From a virus, in IMG/VR virus record IMGVR_UViG_3300029268_001171, positions 1-43,490 of that record: 43,490 nucleotides of DNA; one strand, 5' to 3'. Positions within the stretch are counted from its first letter, which is position 1. Each line of letters starts with the position of its first letter. This document shows positions 32,105-39,228 of the stretch, piece after piece. The notes below the pieces were generated by a model. It made no database searches. It was not told the DNA's origin and saw only the letters and a program-made list of their open reading frames with translations. The position numbers and the translations under genes are program-made.

Positions 32105-32890
32105 TCAGGCTACAACAGGTTTGAAAAGCGGGTTGACTTTCGGATTGACGATCGCGCTCTGCACAACCTTCTTCGGTCGGAGCGGGGGCCGCATCAATGT
32201 TCCGGAACTGGGTGTGCCGCGGCTCATTTGAGAAACGGCAGCATCCACGGCAAAGGGATTGGAGGCCGAGGCCACGGGGCTTCCAAAGCGGTTCACGCTG
32301 CTGACCGGTTTCCTCAACCTGCCTGCGTCCAGGCCCGGAGTGGCAACAACGGCTTGGCCCGCTTGGATTCGGTTTCCGCCCATGATCGGGCCGGCGGGTG
32401 CTCCGGAAGCTTTCGCTTGGTCGGCGGCGCTCATTGTGGTTTTTCCGATTCCGCCACTGATCCGGTGCTGAAACCGCTGCCCCATCTTTCGCTGCAGCTC
32501 GTATTTCGCGCCTGTGAGCGATTGCTGCTTGAGAGCGGTATCGGAAGCTTGATTGGCGAGTTCGGCGTCGATCAACGGCTTCTGCGCCGCAATCGCTTCC
32601 CGCGCCATGTCGGGAGTGGTCGGGGGAACAGAAGATGTGCCAATGGGAGGCGGCGTCCCAGGTGAGGGTCGAAGGGGGGCCGGCGTTCCGTTTGGACTCG
32701 TCATTGGTGATGGCAAGGCGAGCGCGGCATTTCCGTTAAACGGGCGGTTTAGCTGCTGGTCTTGGATCCCCTGCGCTGTGCTCTGATCCATGCCCGGAAC
32801 GTTCTGGATGGGAACCGATGGCTTCTTTCGCTTGTTCGAGTCCTCCTGCGCGCTTCCAAGCCCCATCTGTAAGCCGATTGTTGCACCCAT
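32105..32890 (-). CDS. Pro/Ala/Gln-rich hypothetical protein, 261 aa
   Basis: This gene immediately precedes the giant gene; its stop is three bases before the giant ATG. The N-terminus is MGATIGLQMGLGSAQEDSNK, a small glycine-rich hydrophobic start like those of some internal virion proteins. A long Pro/Ser/Thr-rich disordered part follows, then a helical segment (AREAIAAQKPLIDAELANQA, residues about 93-112), and a Pro/Lys-rich C-terminus. ATG 32890 is chosen because an upstream in-frame TTG at 32902 falls inside the -10 box, and the ATG is ten bases past it. It may be a co-packaged or chaperone-like partner of the giant protein, inferred from position and shared transcript. No family is recognised. 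Confidence 0.6.
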   Translation of the reverse strand: MGATIGLQMGLGSAQEDSNKRKKPSVPIQNVPGMDQSTAQGIQDQQLNRPFNGNAALALPSPMTSPNGTPAPLRPSPGTPPPIGTSSVPPTTPDMAREAIAAQKPLIDAELANQASDTALKQQSLTGAKYELQRKMGQRFQHRISGGIGKTTMSAADQAKASGAPAGPIMGGNRIQAGQAVVATPGLDAGRLRKPVSSVNRFGSPVASASNPFAVDAAVSQMSRGTPSSGTLMRPPLRPKKVVQSAIVNPKVNPLFKPVVA

Positions 32891-32900
32891 GGACACCGCC

Positions 32901-32927
32901 AATATCTTGACCGCTTCAAGCTGTCAA
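32901..32927 (-). promoter_or_regulatory. phage promoter for the giant-protein operon
   Basis: Minus-strand TTGACA (32927-32922) continues GCTTGAAGC. After a 15-base spacer comes GATATT (32906-32901), with the ATG ten bases beyond at 32890. The core is extended here into a 21-base near-palindrome, TTGACAGCTTGAAGCGGTCAA. It drives the 261-aa protein, the giant gene and the zincin gene. Confidence 0.7.
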
Positions 32928-32958
32928 ATGAAAAATGCGTTGGCGTTCCGATTTCCCC

Positions 32959-32985
32959 TTGACTATTCTGCCTCCCGTTCGTCCA
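32959..32985 (+). promoter_or_regulatory. possible weak divergent promoter
   Basis: Plus-strand TTGACT (32959-32964) lies 28 bases before ATG 32993, close to the spacing of the other phage promoters. The expected -10 position reads CGTCCA, a poor match, and the GCTTSAAGC core is absent. Confidence 0.35.
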
Positions 32986-32992
32986 AAGCCTT

Positions 32993-33517
32993 ATGAAAAC
33001 GAAGTTTTTCCTTCTGGCAGCTCTGCTTCCTATCACTGCCCTGGCCCAGACCTCGGACATGTGGAAATCGATGGAAGCGGATTCCCGGGCAGCCTCGGTC
33101 AGGAACCAGTTAATTATTAACGACCAAAACCGGAGGCAGGATTCTGCAAAGACAGATTACTCCTCCCCTGTTGCCCGGCCTTCCCGGGTGCTTTATGTGC
33201 CGACTCCGACAGGCGTATCGGTTGAAAAATACCAGGCGCTTGAAGCGAAATATAACGCGATGCTCTTGCGCTCCCAAGGCCTCGAATGCTCAAACAAGCA
33301 GGCGCTTTTCGACGCACTGGTTGAAGCAAGTCAGGCACGGGTTGCCGCTTCATTCCCGGATTACGCCGATGAGAATCACCCGATCCATGCAGCGGCAGAC
33401 AAGATTTACACGGAGTATCAAAAGGCAAATTCCCCGGTGATCTTGCAATCAGACTGCCCTTGGATCGTTTACTCGGCAGCGGCCAAGCAACTTGGAATCA
33501 ATCCCGTCGTGCCCTGA
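32993..33517 (+). CDS. exported protein sharing a domain with the scaffold-like protein, 174 aa
   Basis: The N-terminus MKTKFFLLAALLPITALAQT is a classic Sec signal peptide: a basic n-region, a hydrophobic core and an ALA|Q cleavage site near residue 18. The mature part has a disordered stretch and a helical YQALEAKYNAMLLRSQGLEC segment. Its C-terminus, FPDYADENHPIHAAADKIYT then SDCPWIVYSAAAKQLGINP, aligns closely with residues 250-310 of the 5119-6261 product (shared ENH.IHA.A, DCP..VY and LGI.P). A plus-strand gene with its own start between two minus-strand blocks looks like a moron. A periplasmic protein in a phage could act in lysis, exclusion or host alteration; nothing shows which. Its TGA abuts the terminase stop in a TGATCA palindrome. 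Confidence 0.7.
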   Translation: MKTKFFLLAALLPITALAQTSDMWKSMEADSRAASVRNQLIINDQNRRQDSAKTDYSSPVARPSRVLYVPTPTGVSVEKYQALEAKYNAMLLRSQGLECSNKQALFDALVEASQARVAASFPDYADENHPIHAAADKIYTEYQKANSPVILQSDCPWIVYSAAAKQLGINPVVP

Positions 33518-35401
33518 TCACCACCGCTGCGCAATCCCGCCGGCGTGCGCAGCCTCCTCGTCCATCAACGCCTGGATCTCCGGCGGAATGAAATCCGGGC
33601 GGACATCTCTTCCCATGATCGTTCCTGAGCCAAGGTTGTAGTAGCCAATGGAAAGAGAAAGAACGTCGTCATCGTGTCCGTTTCCGGCCTCCATCCGACC
33701 TTTTTTATCAACGAAATCGACAAGTTCCGAGTGAACGTGTGGGCATGAGCAATCCAGAGCCTTGTTGCGGAGAGCCTCGTGCAGGTGCCAGATGATCGTC
33801 GCGCGAAGCCCCTTGTATTCGGCTGAATCCGTCGTTCGCCACCCGTCCCACCGCCTTTCAATCCCGCTGTGAGGGTCCACCTCCATTCGCTGCCAGATCG
33901 GAGGGCAGTCGGGGGCCATCCTCAACGCGGTAATCAGCGCCATGCCGCTGTTGTTCATCTCGGGAAGGATGCAACATCGCCCGTAGTAGAGCGAAAGCCA
34001 GCGCACCATGCGCGAAAGCGGGATCATCGGCATCCGGTTCGGCGGCCGCAACCGCGCCACCAATTTTGCTTTGTGGATCACTCTCCGCGGGTCCATGTAT
34101 TCATCCCGCAAGACAAGCACGCTGTGACGGTCAGGGTCTTCCCCCTTCGTCTGGTCCTCGCCTTCCGCCGGATCCACAATCAGCAGATACCGGCATCCCA
34201 CCATCGGGGGTTCCCACACCCAGTAGTTTGCCGCTTGTTCTGCTGTGCGCGTCCAGAATGCTCCCCCATCGCGCTCTGTCAGCACGCCATATTCCGGAGC
34301 AATCCGGCATTGAATCTGCAAGTGAGTGAGTGCGTCTTCGTCAAACACCTGTCGCCCGGAGGCGAGGAAGCAACTGCGCGGGTCACGGGGGTGTTCCTCG
34401 TCGAAGATCCGGGCGCTTCCACGGCATTTCGTCTTGATCGTCACACGGCGCCAGGCGAGCTGCTCCCACACGTCGCAATTTTCAACCTCGTTTCCGAGGC
34501 GCAATCCCATCGGCCCCTCGTTCCCATACAGATCGATCAAAGATTGCTCCCCAAGATACCAGCTTTCGGAATCGATCGTCTGGCGAATCTCTTCTTTCTG
34601 CTGGGGCGTGAGTTCGATGCGGGAGTTGTCGAACTCATACCAGGCTGCAAATATCCGAACAAAGTCATGCTTGGAAAGCGGGTCTGCCGCTGAGTCCGGG
34701 ACAAGGCTTTCCCACTGCTTCCAGTAAAGTATCCCGTCGTAGCATTCCTCGTCTGTCGGCCAGCGCGCGTTGTTCCATGTTATCGCAAACGGCCCATCGG
34801 CTCCGTAAGGCGTGGACTCGAGGATCACGACATTGAATCCATCGTCCGGGATGGCGTTCATTGCCGCGTCGAGTGCTTCTGCTGCAGCCTCCCAGTGCGC
34901 GACTTCCGTTCCGTGAATAAATTGAGGGGTGGATCCGCGGGCTGTGGCTTTCCCTCGTGCCGTGCCCTGGGAGAGTCGAGCCCCATGTCTCCACTCAATC
35001 AATTCTTGCAGTCCCGTGTGTGGGCTTCCCCATTTCCCTTGCTTGAGGAACTCGTCGCTCAATGCGTAGTTCTCCATCATCCGGAAAACGATGTCGCTGG
35101 TATCCAACTTGTCTCCGATGATCAGCCCCTCATGGGGATTCATCTGGAGTTGGCTGTAGTGAACTGCCCCAACCATCGTGCTCGCCCCGCGCTTTCTCGG
35201 CTTGACGAGGATCCCACGGCACGGGCGGCCCGCATTTGAGCACGCCATGTAGTAGGCGTTGATTCGTCTCTGAAGGACGTTTAACTTTGGACGCTCCTGC
35301 TTGCCTTGGGCGTTTTTTATGCGCCCGTGCGTCTCAAGCCACGCTCCGGGATTCAGACGGATGATGTCGTCGATATCAACCCGCAGTTGTGAAGATGGCA
35401 T
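33518..35401 (-). CDS. terL: terminase large subunit, 627 aa
   Basis: ATPase plus nuclease terminase. The Walker A-like motif GILVKPRKRGASTM lies at residues about 62-75, the adenine/coupling region FNVVILESTPYGADGP near 190-205, and the RNase H-like nuclease begins at LLIVDPAEGEDQTKGEDPDR, giving the first Asp. A late NGHDDDVLSLSIGYYN block supplies further acidic metal ligands. Size and order match phage TerL proteins that cut and package DNA into the portal. ATG 35401 is chosen because GGAG lies nine bases upstream, inside the HNH gene, whose end overlaps it by 26 bases; an upstream start at 35437 would be deeper inside that gene. Confidence 0.85.
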   Translation of the reverse strand: MPSSQLRVDIDDIIRLNPGAWLETHGRIKNAQGKQERPKLNVLQRRINAYYMACSNAGRPCRGILVKPRKRGASTMVGAVHYSQLQMNPHEGLIIGDKLDTSDIVFRMMENYALSDEFLKQGKWGSPHTGLQELIEWRHGARLSQGTARGKATARGSTPQFIHGTEVAHWEAAAEALDAAMNAIPDDGFNVVILESTPYGADGPFAITWNNARWPTDEECYDGILYWKQWESLVPDSAADPLSKHDFVRIFAAWYEFDNSRIELTPQQKEEIRQTIDSESWYLGEQSLIDLYGNEGPMGLRLGNEVENCDVWEQLAWRRVTIKTKCRGSARIFDEEHPRDPRSCFLASGRQVFDEDALTHLQIQCRIAPEYGVLTERDGGAFWTRTAEQAANYWVWEPPMVGCRYLLIVDPAEGEDQTKGEDPDRHSVLVLRDEYMDPRRVIHKAKLVARLRPPNRMPMIPLSRMVRWLSLYYGRCCILPEMNNSGMALITALRMAPDCPPIWQRMEVDPHSGIERRWDGWRTTDSAEYKGLRATIIWHLHEALRNKALDCSCPHVHSELVDFVDKKGRMEAGNGHDDDVLSLSIGYYNLGSGTIMGRDVRPDFIPPEIQALMDEEAAHAGGIAQRW

Positions 35402-35999
35402 CTTGTGGGCTCCATCCCTTTCTGAGCCGGGCATCAATCGTTGTGTGTTTCACGCCTGATACGTCGGACCATTCCCGTATTGTCTTCGTTTGGCCGTCGC
35501 ACTCGATAAGGCGAACTCCGCGGCGGTTGTTGTTCTGGATCAGTCTCGGCGCCCATTGGCAGTTGCCAGGCTGGTAATCTTTGCTGCCGTCTTTTCGGTC
35601 AATCGAATGGCCGGCTGGCGGCTCGCCCATGTCGGAGACGAAATTTCGAACGTCGTGCCAGCGGTCGATCACTCGAATCCCTCGACCGCCATAGTTGGGA
35701 AAGCTGATGTCCTTCGGGTCGTAGCATCGCTTCATCATGCAATGCCACGAGGAGTAGGCTTTTGTTTTGTGCAGGCCATGGCGGTATGCCTGCTTGCTTT
35801 GGTGCTCGCGTCGGAAACATCCGCAGGAGGTTGTCTGTCCTCCTCTCAGGTGTTTGGTTCGAACCTGTGTCATCTGCCCGCATTCACAGCGACAAATCCA
35901 ACTGGATCGGTTCGATTTGAATTCTGTCAACTCCGGCCCGCGCTCAATAATCGTCAGGCGACCGATGACCTCGCCCGTAAGATCAAGTATTTTGCTCAT
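35376..35999 (-). CDS. HNH-type homing endonuclease-like protein, 207 aa
   Basis: The first third has paired cysteines around WICRCECGQMTQVRTK and TTSCGCFRREH, a zinc-finger-like unit. The middle has the HNH/AP2-associated pattern of phage homing endonucleases: YSSWHCMMKRCYDPKDISFP, NYGGRGIRVIDRW and GHSIDRKDGSKDYQPGNCQW. The C-terminus is a helix-turn-helix-like EWSDVSGVKHTTIDARLRKG recognition region, as in NUMOD-type domains. Such enzymes nick or cut DNA at specific sites and are often freestanding beside terminase genes. The start overlaps the upstream stop as ATGA, and its last 26 bases overlap the terminase start. It may be a selfish insertion or a packaging-associated nuclease. Confidence 0.85.
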   Translation of the reverse strand: MSKILDLTGEVIGRLTIIERGPELTEFKSNRSSWICRCECGQMTQVRTKHLRGGQTTSCGCFRREHQSKQAYRHGLHKTKAYSSWHCMMKRCYDPKDISFPNYGGRGIRVIDRWHDVRNFVSDMGEPPAGHSIDRKDGSKDYQPGNCQWAPRLIQNNNRRGVRLIECDGQTKTIREWSDVSGVKHTTIDARLRKGWSPQDAIFTTAG

Positions 36000-36328
36000 G
36001 GCTTGCCAAGGACCGTCATCAGCGCCTCGTGCAGGTGGTCAATGTGCGCCTGCTTCGCTGCAATCACCCCGTCGGCGTTCGGCTTCCCGCTTGGCCGGAA
36101 GCCCGCCTTCACCATGTCGTCGAAAAGCTTCTGCGCGCTCGCCTGGGGCAGCCTCACAATCTCGCTGATCTCCCCGTCCGCCGGGTCCTGAGCAAACTGC
36201 AGCCCCGTCGCCGGGAACACCCGCCCGCCCTTTTCGATGAACAGGCAGATGGGGAACTCGGGCTCCCGGGGGAAATTCTCCTCGCGTTGAAGGCGAATGT
36301 GCAGGACATCGGCAGAGGGCTCGCTCAT
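35996..36328 (-). CDS. hypothetical protein, 110 aa
   Basis: The product starts MSEPSADVLHIRLQREENFP and continues with REPEFPICLFIEKGGRVFPA and a helical SAQKLFDDMVKAGFRPSGKP, ending near DHLHEALMTVLGKP. It looks like a small alpha/beta protein without a membrane segment. It has a strong phage promoter and an ATG nine bases beyond the -10 box, so it opens the HNH-terminase operon, and its stop overlaps the HNH start as ATGA. A small first gene in a terminase operon is often a packaging or regulatory factor. I do not recognise its family. Confidence 0.65.
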   Translation of the reverse strand: MSEPSADVLHIRLQREENFPREPEFPICLFIEKGGRVFPATGLQFAQDPADGEISEIVRLPQASAQKLFDDMVKAGFRPSGKPNADGVIAAKQAHIDHLHEALMTVLGKP

Positions 36329-36337
36329 GCCCCCTGC

Positions 36338-36364
36338 CCTACAACGACGGCTTCAAGCTGTCAA
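36338..36364 (-). promoter_or_regulatory. phage promoter for the HNH-terminase operon
   Basis: Minus-strand TTGACA (36364-36359) and GCTTGAAGC, then TGTAGG (36343-36338) after a 15-base spacer. The ATG at 36328 is nine bases further on. The -35 box overlaps the stop codon of the upstream 98-aa gene. Confidence 0.7.
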
Positions 36365-36657
36365 GCGTTCGGTTGGGTTTCCTTCTCCAATGCCAACAGC
36401 AGGCCCTTGCATACGCCCTCCTTGTTCTCCTCCGTGATCCTGTGCTTGGTCCGCCCGCATTTGACCCATATCGGCATCTTGATTTCCCCTGTCATCACTG
36501 CGGTCATCAGACTTCCGATTGTGAAATCTCGGATGTCTATCTCAGCGCGGGCTGGGCATTCTTCGGCATCAATGCCGCCCATGCCGACTCGCGCGATCAC
36601 CCCGCAGTGTTTGCACTCGTCTGTCATTCCCCTGGAGGTCCATTCGTGACGATTCAT
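36361..36657 (-). CDS. small Cys-containing protein, 98 aa
   Basis: The start MNRHEWTSRGMTDECKHCGV contains a CxxC pair, with further Cys at AEECPA and WVKCG and one more near GVCKG, so a zinc-binding fold is likely. The C-terminus KHRITEENKEGVCKGLLLAL is helical. ATG 36657 overlaps the integrase stop as ATGA. Small HEW...CxxC proteins of this kind are common phage accessory genes; their function is not established. Its final codon carries the -35 box of the next promoter. Longer readings of this frame upstream are shadow translation of the integrase gene. Confidence 0.65.
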   Translation of the reverse strand: MNRHEWTSRGMTDECKHCGVIARVGMGGIDAEECPARAEIDIRDFTIGSLMTAVMTGEIKMPIWVKCGRTKHRITEENKEGVCKGLLLALEKETQPNA

Positions 36658-37229
36658 AGCACGTCCTTCCCGTGTTCTTGCATGTCCCGCTGCGCACTCG
36701 CCCCGCTCGCCTTGACGTAGTGCTGGGCCGTCCGCAGTTCGTTCCACCCGAAATGTTCCATCAGGCCTGTGATCGAATAGCCGGCCATGGCAAAGCGCGT
36801 TGCCCCGGTCGCCCGCAACCCGTGAGGCGTCACCGGATGGCCGATGCCCGCCCGGCTCGCCATCCCCTTCACCCGGTTCCATACCTGGACCCGGGAAAGC
36901 CTGATGCCGTCCTCAAGGTCAAAGAACCCCTGCAAGACGGCAGAGATCCGCTCAATCTTGCCGAATGGGACGATGCGCGCTTTCTGCCGCTTGGCAACCG
37001 AGGCCGGGATCTTGATCGTCCTGGCCGCGAAGTCCACCCATGCCTTGTCAGCCGATGCGATCTCCCCGGCCCGGAGCCCGATGAGCCCGAGGCACAGGAT
37101 CGCCTTGTCCTTCGCGTTTTTGCCGGCGTCCATCATGGCGCTGATCTCCTCCAAGGTCAGGATGGAATCAAGCGCCTTGGTCCGCCGGTCACCAGGCGCG
37201 ATGTCGTGAGATTTGGGCAGGAGTTTCAT
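36654..37229 (-). CDS. tyrosine recombinase, catalytic domain only, 191 aa
   Basis: The catalytic tetrad of a phage integrase is visible: Arg in LGLIGLRAGEIASA (residues about 46-59), Lys in ASVAKRQKARIVP, HxxR in TPHGLRATGATRFA, and a final GWNELRTAQHYV with the nucleophile Tyr. About 190 residues is just the catalytic domain; the usual N-terminal core-binding and arm-binding domains are missing. ATG 37229 is taken because it overlaps the upstream stop as ATGA. Minimal recombinases of this type may integrate DNA with help from another DNA-binding protein, or resolve dimers. It supports a temperate life style or chromosome-like integration; no att site could be confirmed. Confidence 0.8.
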   Translation of the reverse strand: MKLLPKSHDIAPGDRRTKALDSILTLEEISAMMDAGKNAKDKAILCLGLIGLRAGEIASADKAWVDFAARTIKIPASVAKRQKARIVPFGKIERISAVLQGFFDLEDGIRLSRVQVWNRVKGMASRAGIGHPVTPHGLRATGATRFAMAGYSITGLMEHFGWNELRTAQHYVKASGASAQRDMQEHGKDVL

Positions 37230-37870
37230 GACTCGAAAGCACACCGCCGCGGGGTGAAGGTTGGCAGCCCGGCGAAATTCCAGATTTCAGCGCGGTCGGG
37301 CCAGTCCATGACGTGGGCAATGGCATGGTAGGCCAGCTCCTGGGTGCTGGACTGCATACAGAGAACGACGATCGCGAATGCTTCGATGATGGATTTATCT
37401 CGGGTTTCAGCATAGAGATCGATGATGTGAACGGCTGCGGTTAGCGCCCGGTAGTCGGTGCCGGTGAGTGGCGCGAGGCAGGTCTTCCCCAGGTTGGACC
37501 GCAACCACGGCAGGAGGGTCGAGCATTTGGGCTTGGCGCGGGAAGCGATTGCGGCCAATACTGCGTTTCCGAGATCTTCGGTAGGGCTGAATCCTTTCCC
37601 TTCCAGAGCTGGTAGCATTTCTTTCAGTGCAGCAAAGAGTTCCAGGGCGGCGGCGATCAGGCGGGCGTTTGCGGCGGACTCCTCAAATTGAGGTGTGCCG
37701 AAATCCCCATAAAGCAGGATGTCCGCAACTGGCCGCGTCGGCTTCACTCCGAAAACCCGTTGGCTCCGATAGGTCCAAGGTCCCGGAGTGTGCGCGGCGG
37801 TGGAGTTCCCCGCGCCCGTTTCGATTTTGGTTTTTGTGCTCACGGGTTCTGAGACGCTTGAAGCTGTCAT
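37226..37870 (-). CDS. hypothetical protein with phage 'HTPGPW' N-terminus, 214 aa
   Basis: Residues 25-90 contain AAHTPGPWTYRSQR and then ESAANARLIAAALELFAALK, a pattern of many small phage proteins that end at about residue 90. Here a second part follows (residues about 105-214), with helical segments such as SIIEAFAIVVLCMQSSTQEL, of unknown role, so it looks like a fusion. The first codons ATG ACA GCT TCA AGC form a degenerate copy of the phage promoter core. A GTG at 37843, with a TTGACG box 28 bases before it, is an alternative start. The stop overlaps the integrase start as ATGA. Function unknown. Confidence 0.6.
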   Translation of the reverse strand: MTASSVSEPVSTKTKIETGAGNSTAAHTPGPWTYRSQRVFGVKPTRPVADILLYGDFGTPQFEESAANARLIAAALELFAALKEMLPALEGKGFSPTEDLGNAVLAAIASRAKPKCSTLLPWLRSNLGKTCLAPLTGTDYRALTAAVHIIDLYAETRDKSIIEAFAIVVLCMQSSTQELAYHAIAHVMDWPDRAEIWNFAGLPTFTPRRCAFES

Positions 37871-37980
37871 TCGTCAACCGGTTTTCTTAACTATTTTTCC
37901 GATTTGTATCATTTCTTTCACCGGATTGAAGTCGGAACAGGCCGTTTTGAGCCGTCCGCTTATCATCTTCCGGTATTCTG

Positions 37981-38493
37981 TTAATCGTCTTGGACGGTGA
38001 ATTCCCCATCGATAACCACCCCGCCGGCCTCGACCCTCACCCCGCCTTTTTGCAGATTCCCGATCGCTTTGAGCATCTCCGGCGACTGAGAAACCCTCTC
38101 CCGGGTCTGCTCCATGCTTTCGAACTTCTGCACGAGGATCGCCTGGCGCTGGACCGGCAAGCCCTCCTTGTAGGCAGCGATCATGTCGGCGCAAGACTTC
38201 CGGACTTTGTAGTCGGGAACCTCGACCCATTTTCCCCGGAGCCTCCCCTTGTCATCGGTCCAAGCGTTCTCGTGCCAAATGCGCTGCGTTGCCTTGAGCC
38301 CGTCGCGATAGACCGCGGCGACGTCGGCCAGGTCCTCGTCGGTCAGGATGGCAGCCAATGAGGACGCGATTCGTTGCGAGGTGGATATTTGGTCCGGGCG
38401 TTTCTCCTGCGCGGACGCGCGCGAGAGATTTGCCCGCTTTTTCGGTTTCTTCTCTTTTGATTTTTGGGCCTGAGCCTTTGGTATGAGTTTCAT
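37981..38493 (-). CDS. hypothetical protein, possible small terminase-like, 170 aa
   Basis: The N-terminus is strongly basic (MKLIPKAQAQKSKEKKPKKR), followed by a helical core: ISTSQRIASSLAAILTDEDL, AAVYRDGLKATQRIWHENAW, VPDYKVRKSCADMIAAYKEG, then a short C-terminal strand region. The 'D..vR..a...i....g.P' helix is reminiscent of small terminase subunits and related DNA-binding proteins, but the match is weak and the gene lies five genes away from terL. ATG 38493 is chosen because it gives the conserved-looking MKLIPK start; longer readings run into the repeat region. The start lies next to the candidate iterons, so an origin- or cos/pac-binding role is attractive. Confidence 0.45.
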   Translation of the reverse strand: MKLIPKAQAQKSKEKKPKKRANLSRASAQEKRPDQISTSQRIASSLAAILTDEDLADVAAVYRDGLKATQRIWHENAWTDDKGRLRGKWVEVPDYKVRKSCADMIAAYKEGLPVQRQAILVQKFESMEQTRERVSQSPEMLKAIGNLQKGGVRVEAGGVVIDGEFTVQDD

Positions 38494-38662
38494 AATTTGG
38501 TGCAGAGGTGCAAAGGTGCGGTGAGCATTGATGCGGAATAGATGGTGCAGGTGCAGCGGTGTGTTATCCCCTTTATGGGGGAACACCACTGCACCTCACC
38601 AATCCCGCTGCAATGGGCCGATGCAGTGCATTGGTTATACTGCCGATGCAGCGTTTGGTTAT
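38494..38662. other. candidate replication origin or pac region with iteron-like repeats
   Basis: Three groups of repeats are present. Three GGTGCANA octamers lie at 38499-38522. A 14-bp inverted repeat, AGGTGCAGCGGTGT / ACACCACTGCACCT, spans 38549-38596 with a TCCCC/GGGGG continuation inside. Two direct copies of GCCGATGCAG..TTGGTTAT lie exactly 25 bases apart (38617-38638 and 38642-38662). The region flanks replication genes. No ORF is evident apart from the end of the next gene. Confidence 0.5.
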
Positions 38663-39174
38663 TCACGGTTAGAATCGGCGTTGATTCCGCCGTATGTTTG
38701 GGAAGATTGGTCGAACGCGATTGCTCCTGAATTAGCGATCTTCGACCAAAGATAGCTGAGGATTTCCGGTTGAGTCATGAGCCAAGAAACGGTTTCGGAG
38801 CGGTAAATGTCGAATGGTTCGGGCTTGTTCGGGTAGTGGGAGAGACCGCGTGGCATGAGAGTGGCGACCTGGAAAGCCTTGGAGTTTTTGAATGTGGGCT
38901 TCGCTCCTTTTGGGGCCGGCGGGACTTCCTCAATAACTGGATCTGGAGGAATAATGGCGTCGGGATGGACGGAGAAGAATCGGCCATCTTGGAAAACAAG
39001 CGGGGATTTTTTCACCTCGTCTGTCCACAGGTTCCATAACGTGCGAGGTGACATCCCGAGTTCGTTGCTCGCCATTCTCTGGATATCAGAAGAAGCAAGT
39101 TTTTGCTGGCTTTCTTGGAGGACTCTGAGGATGTCGTTGCCGGTATACTTGGGTATGAATTTTACTGATTTCAT
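38659..39174 (-). CDS. winged-helix-like DNA-binding protein, 171 aa
   Basis: Residues 8-70 (IPKYTGNDILRVLQESQQKL, SDIQRMASNELGMSPRTLWN, LWTDEVKKSPLV) align with the C-terminal 62 residues of the 588-aa ATPase at 39639-41405 (KYTPEDLLEVLR...GIKERTFWGIWKQLKES). Both look like a winged helix ending in an F/W-rich recognition helix. Residues 75-170 have a Pro-rich linker and a mixed domain of unknown type. Its position between replication genes and the iteron-like repeats suggests an origin-binding or replication-regulating role (inference). ATG 39174 has no clear Shine-Dalgarno site. Confidence 0.55.
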   Translation of the reverse strand: MKSVKFIPKYTGNDILRVLQESQQKLASSDIQRMASNELGMSPRTLWNLWTDEVKKSPLVFQDGRFFSVHPDAIIPPDPVIEEVPPAPKGAKPTFKNSKAFQVATLMPRGLSHYPNKPEPFDIYRSETVSWLMTQPEILSYLWSKIANSGAIAFDQSSQTYGGINADSNRE

Positions 39175-39188
39175 GGTGTGGATGGTTA

Positions 39189-39219
39189 GGGCAGCCCGGG
39201 GATCGGACCCGGCTTGCCC
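39189..39219. other. strong hairpin between RyR-like and winged-helix genes
   Basis: GGGCAGCCCGGG (39189-39200) pairs with CCCGGCTTGCCC at the other side of a GATCGGA loop, with one or two mismatches. It lies in the 54-base spacer between two minus-strand genes. There is no T-run, so it may be a processing or attenuation structure. It also resembles a tRNA T-arm, but no full tRNA can be folded. Confidence 0.5.
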
Positions 39220-39228
39220 GGTTGATGG

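Noticed and set aside
37874-37966. 30-codon ORF in the gap before the 214-aa gene
   Set aside because: It is short, its ribosome site is badly spaced, and nothing else supports it.
38549-38596. Intrinsic terminator
   Set aside because: The inverted repeat is long but has no T-run on either strand and lies among other repeats.
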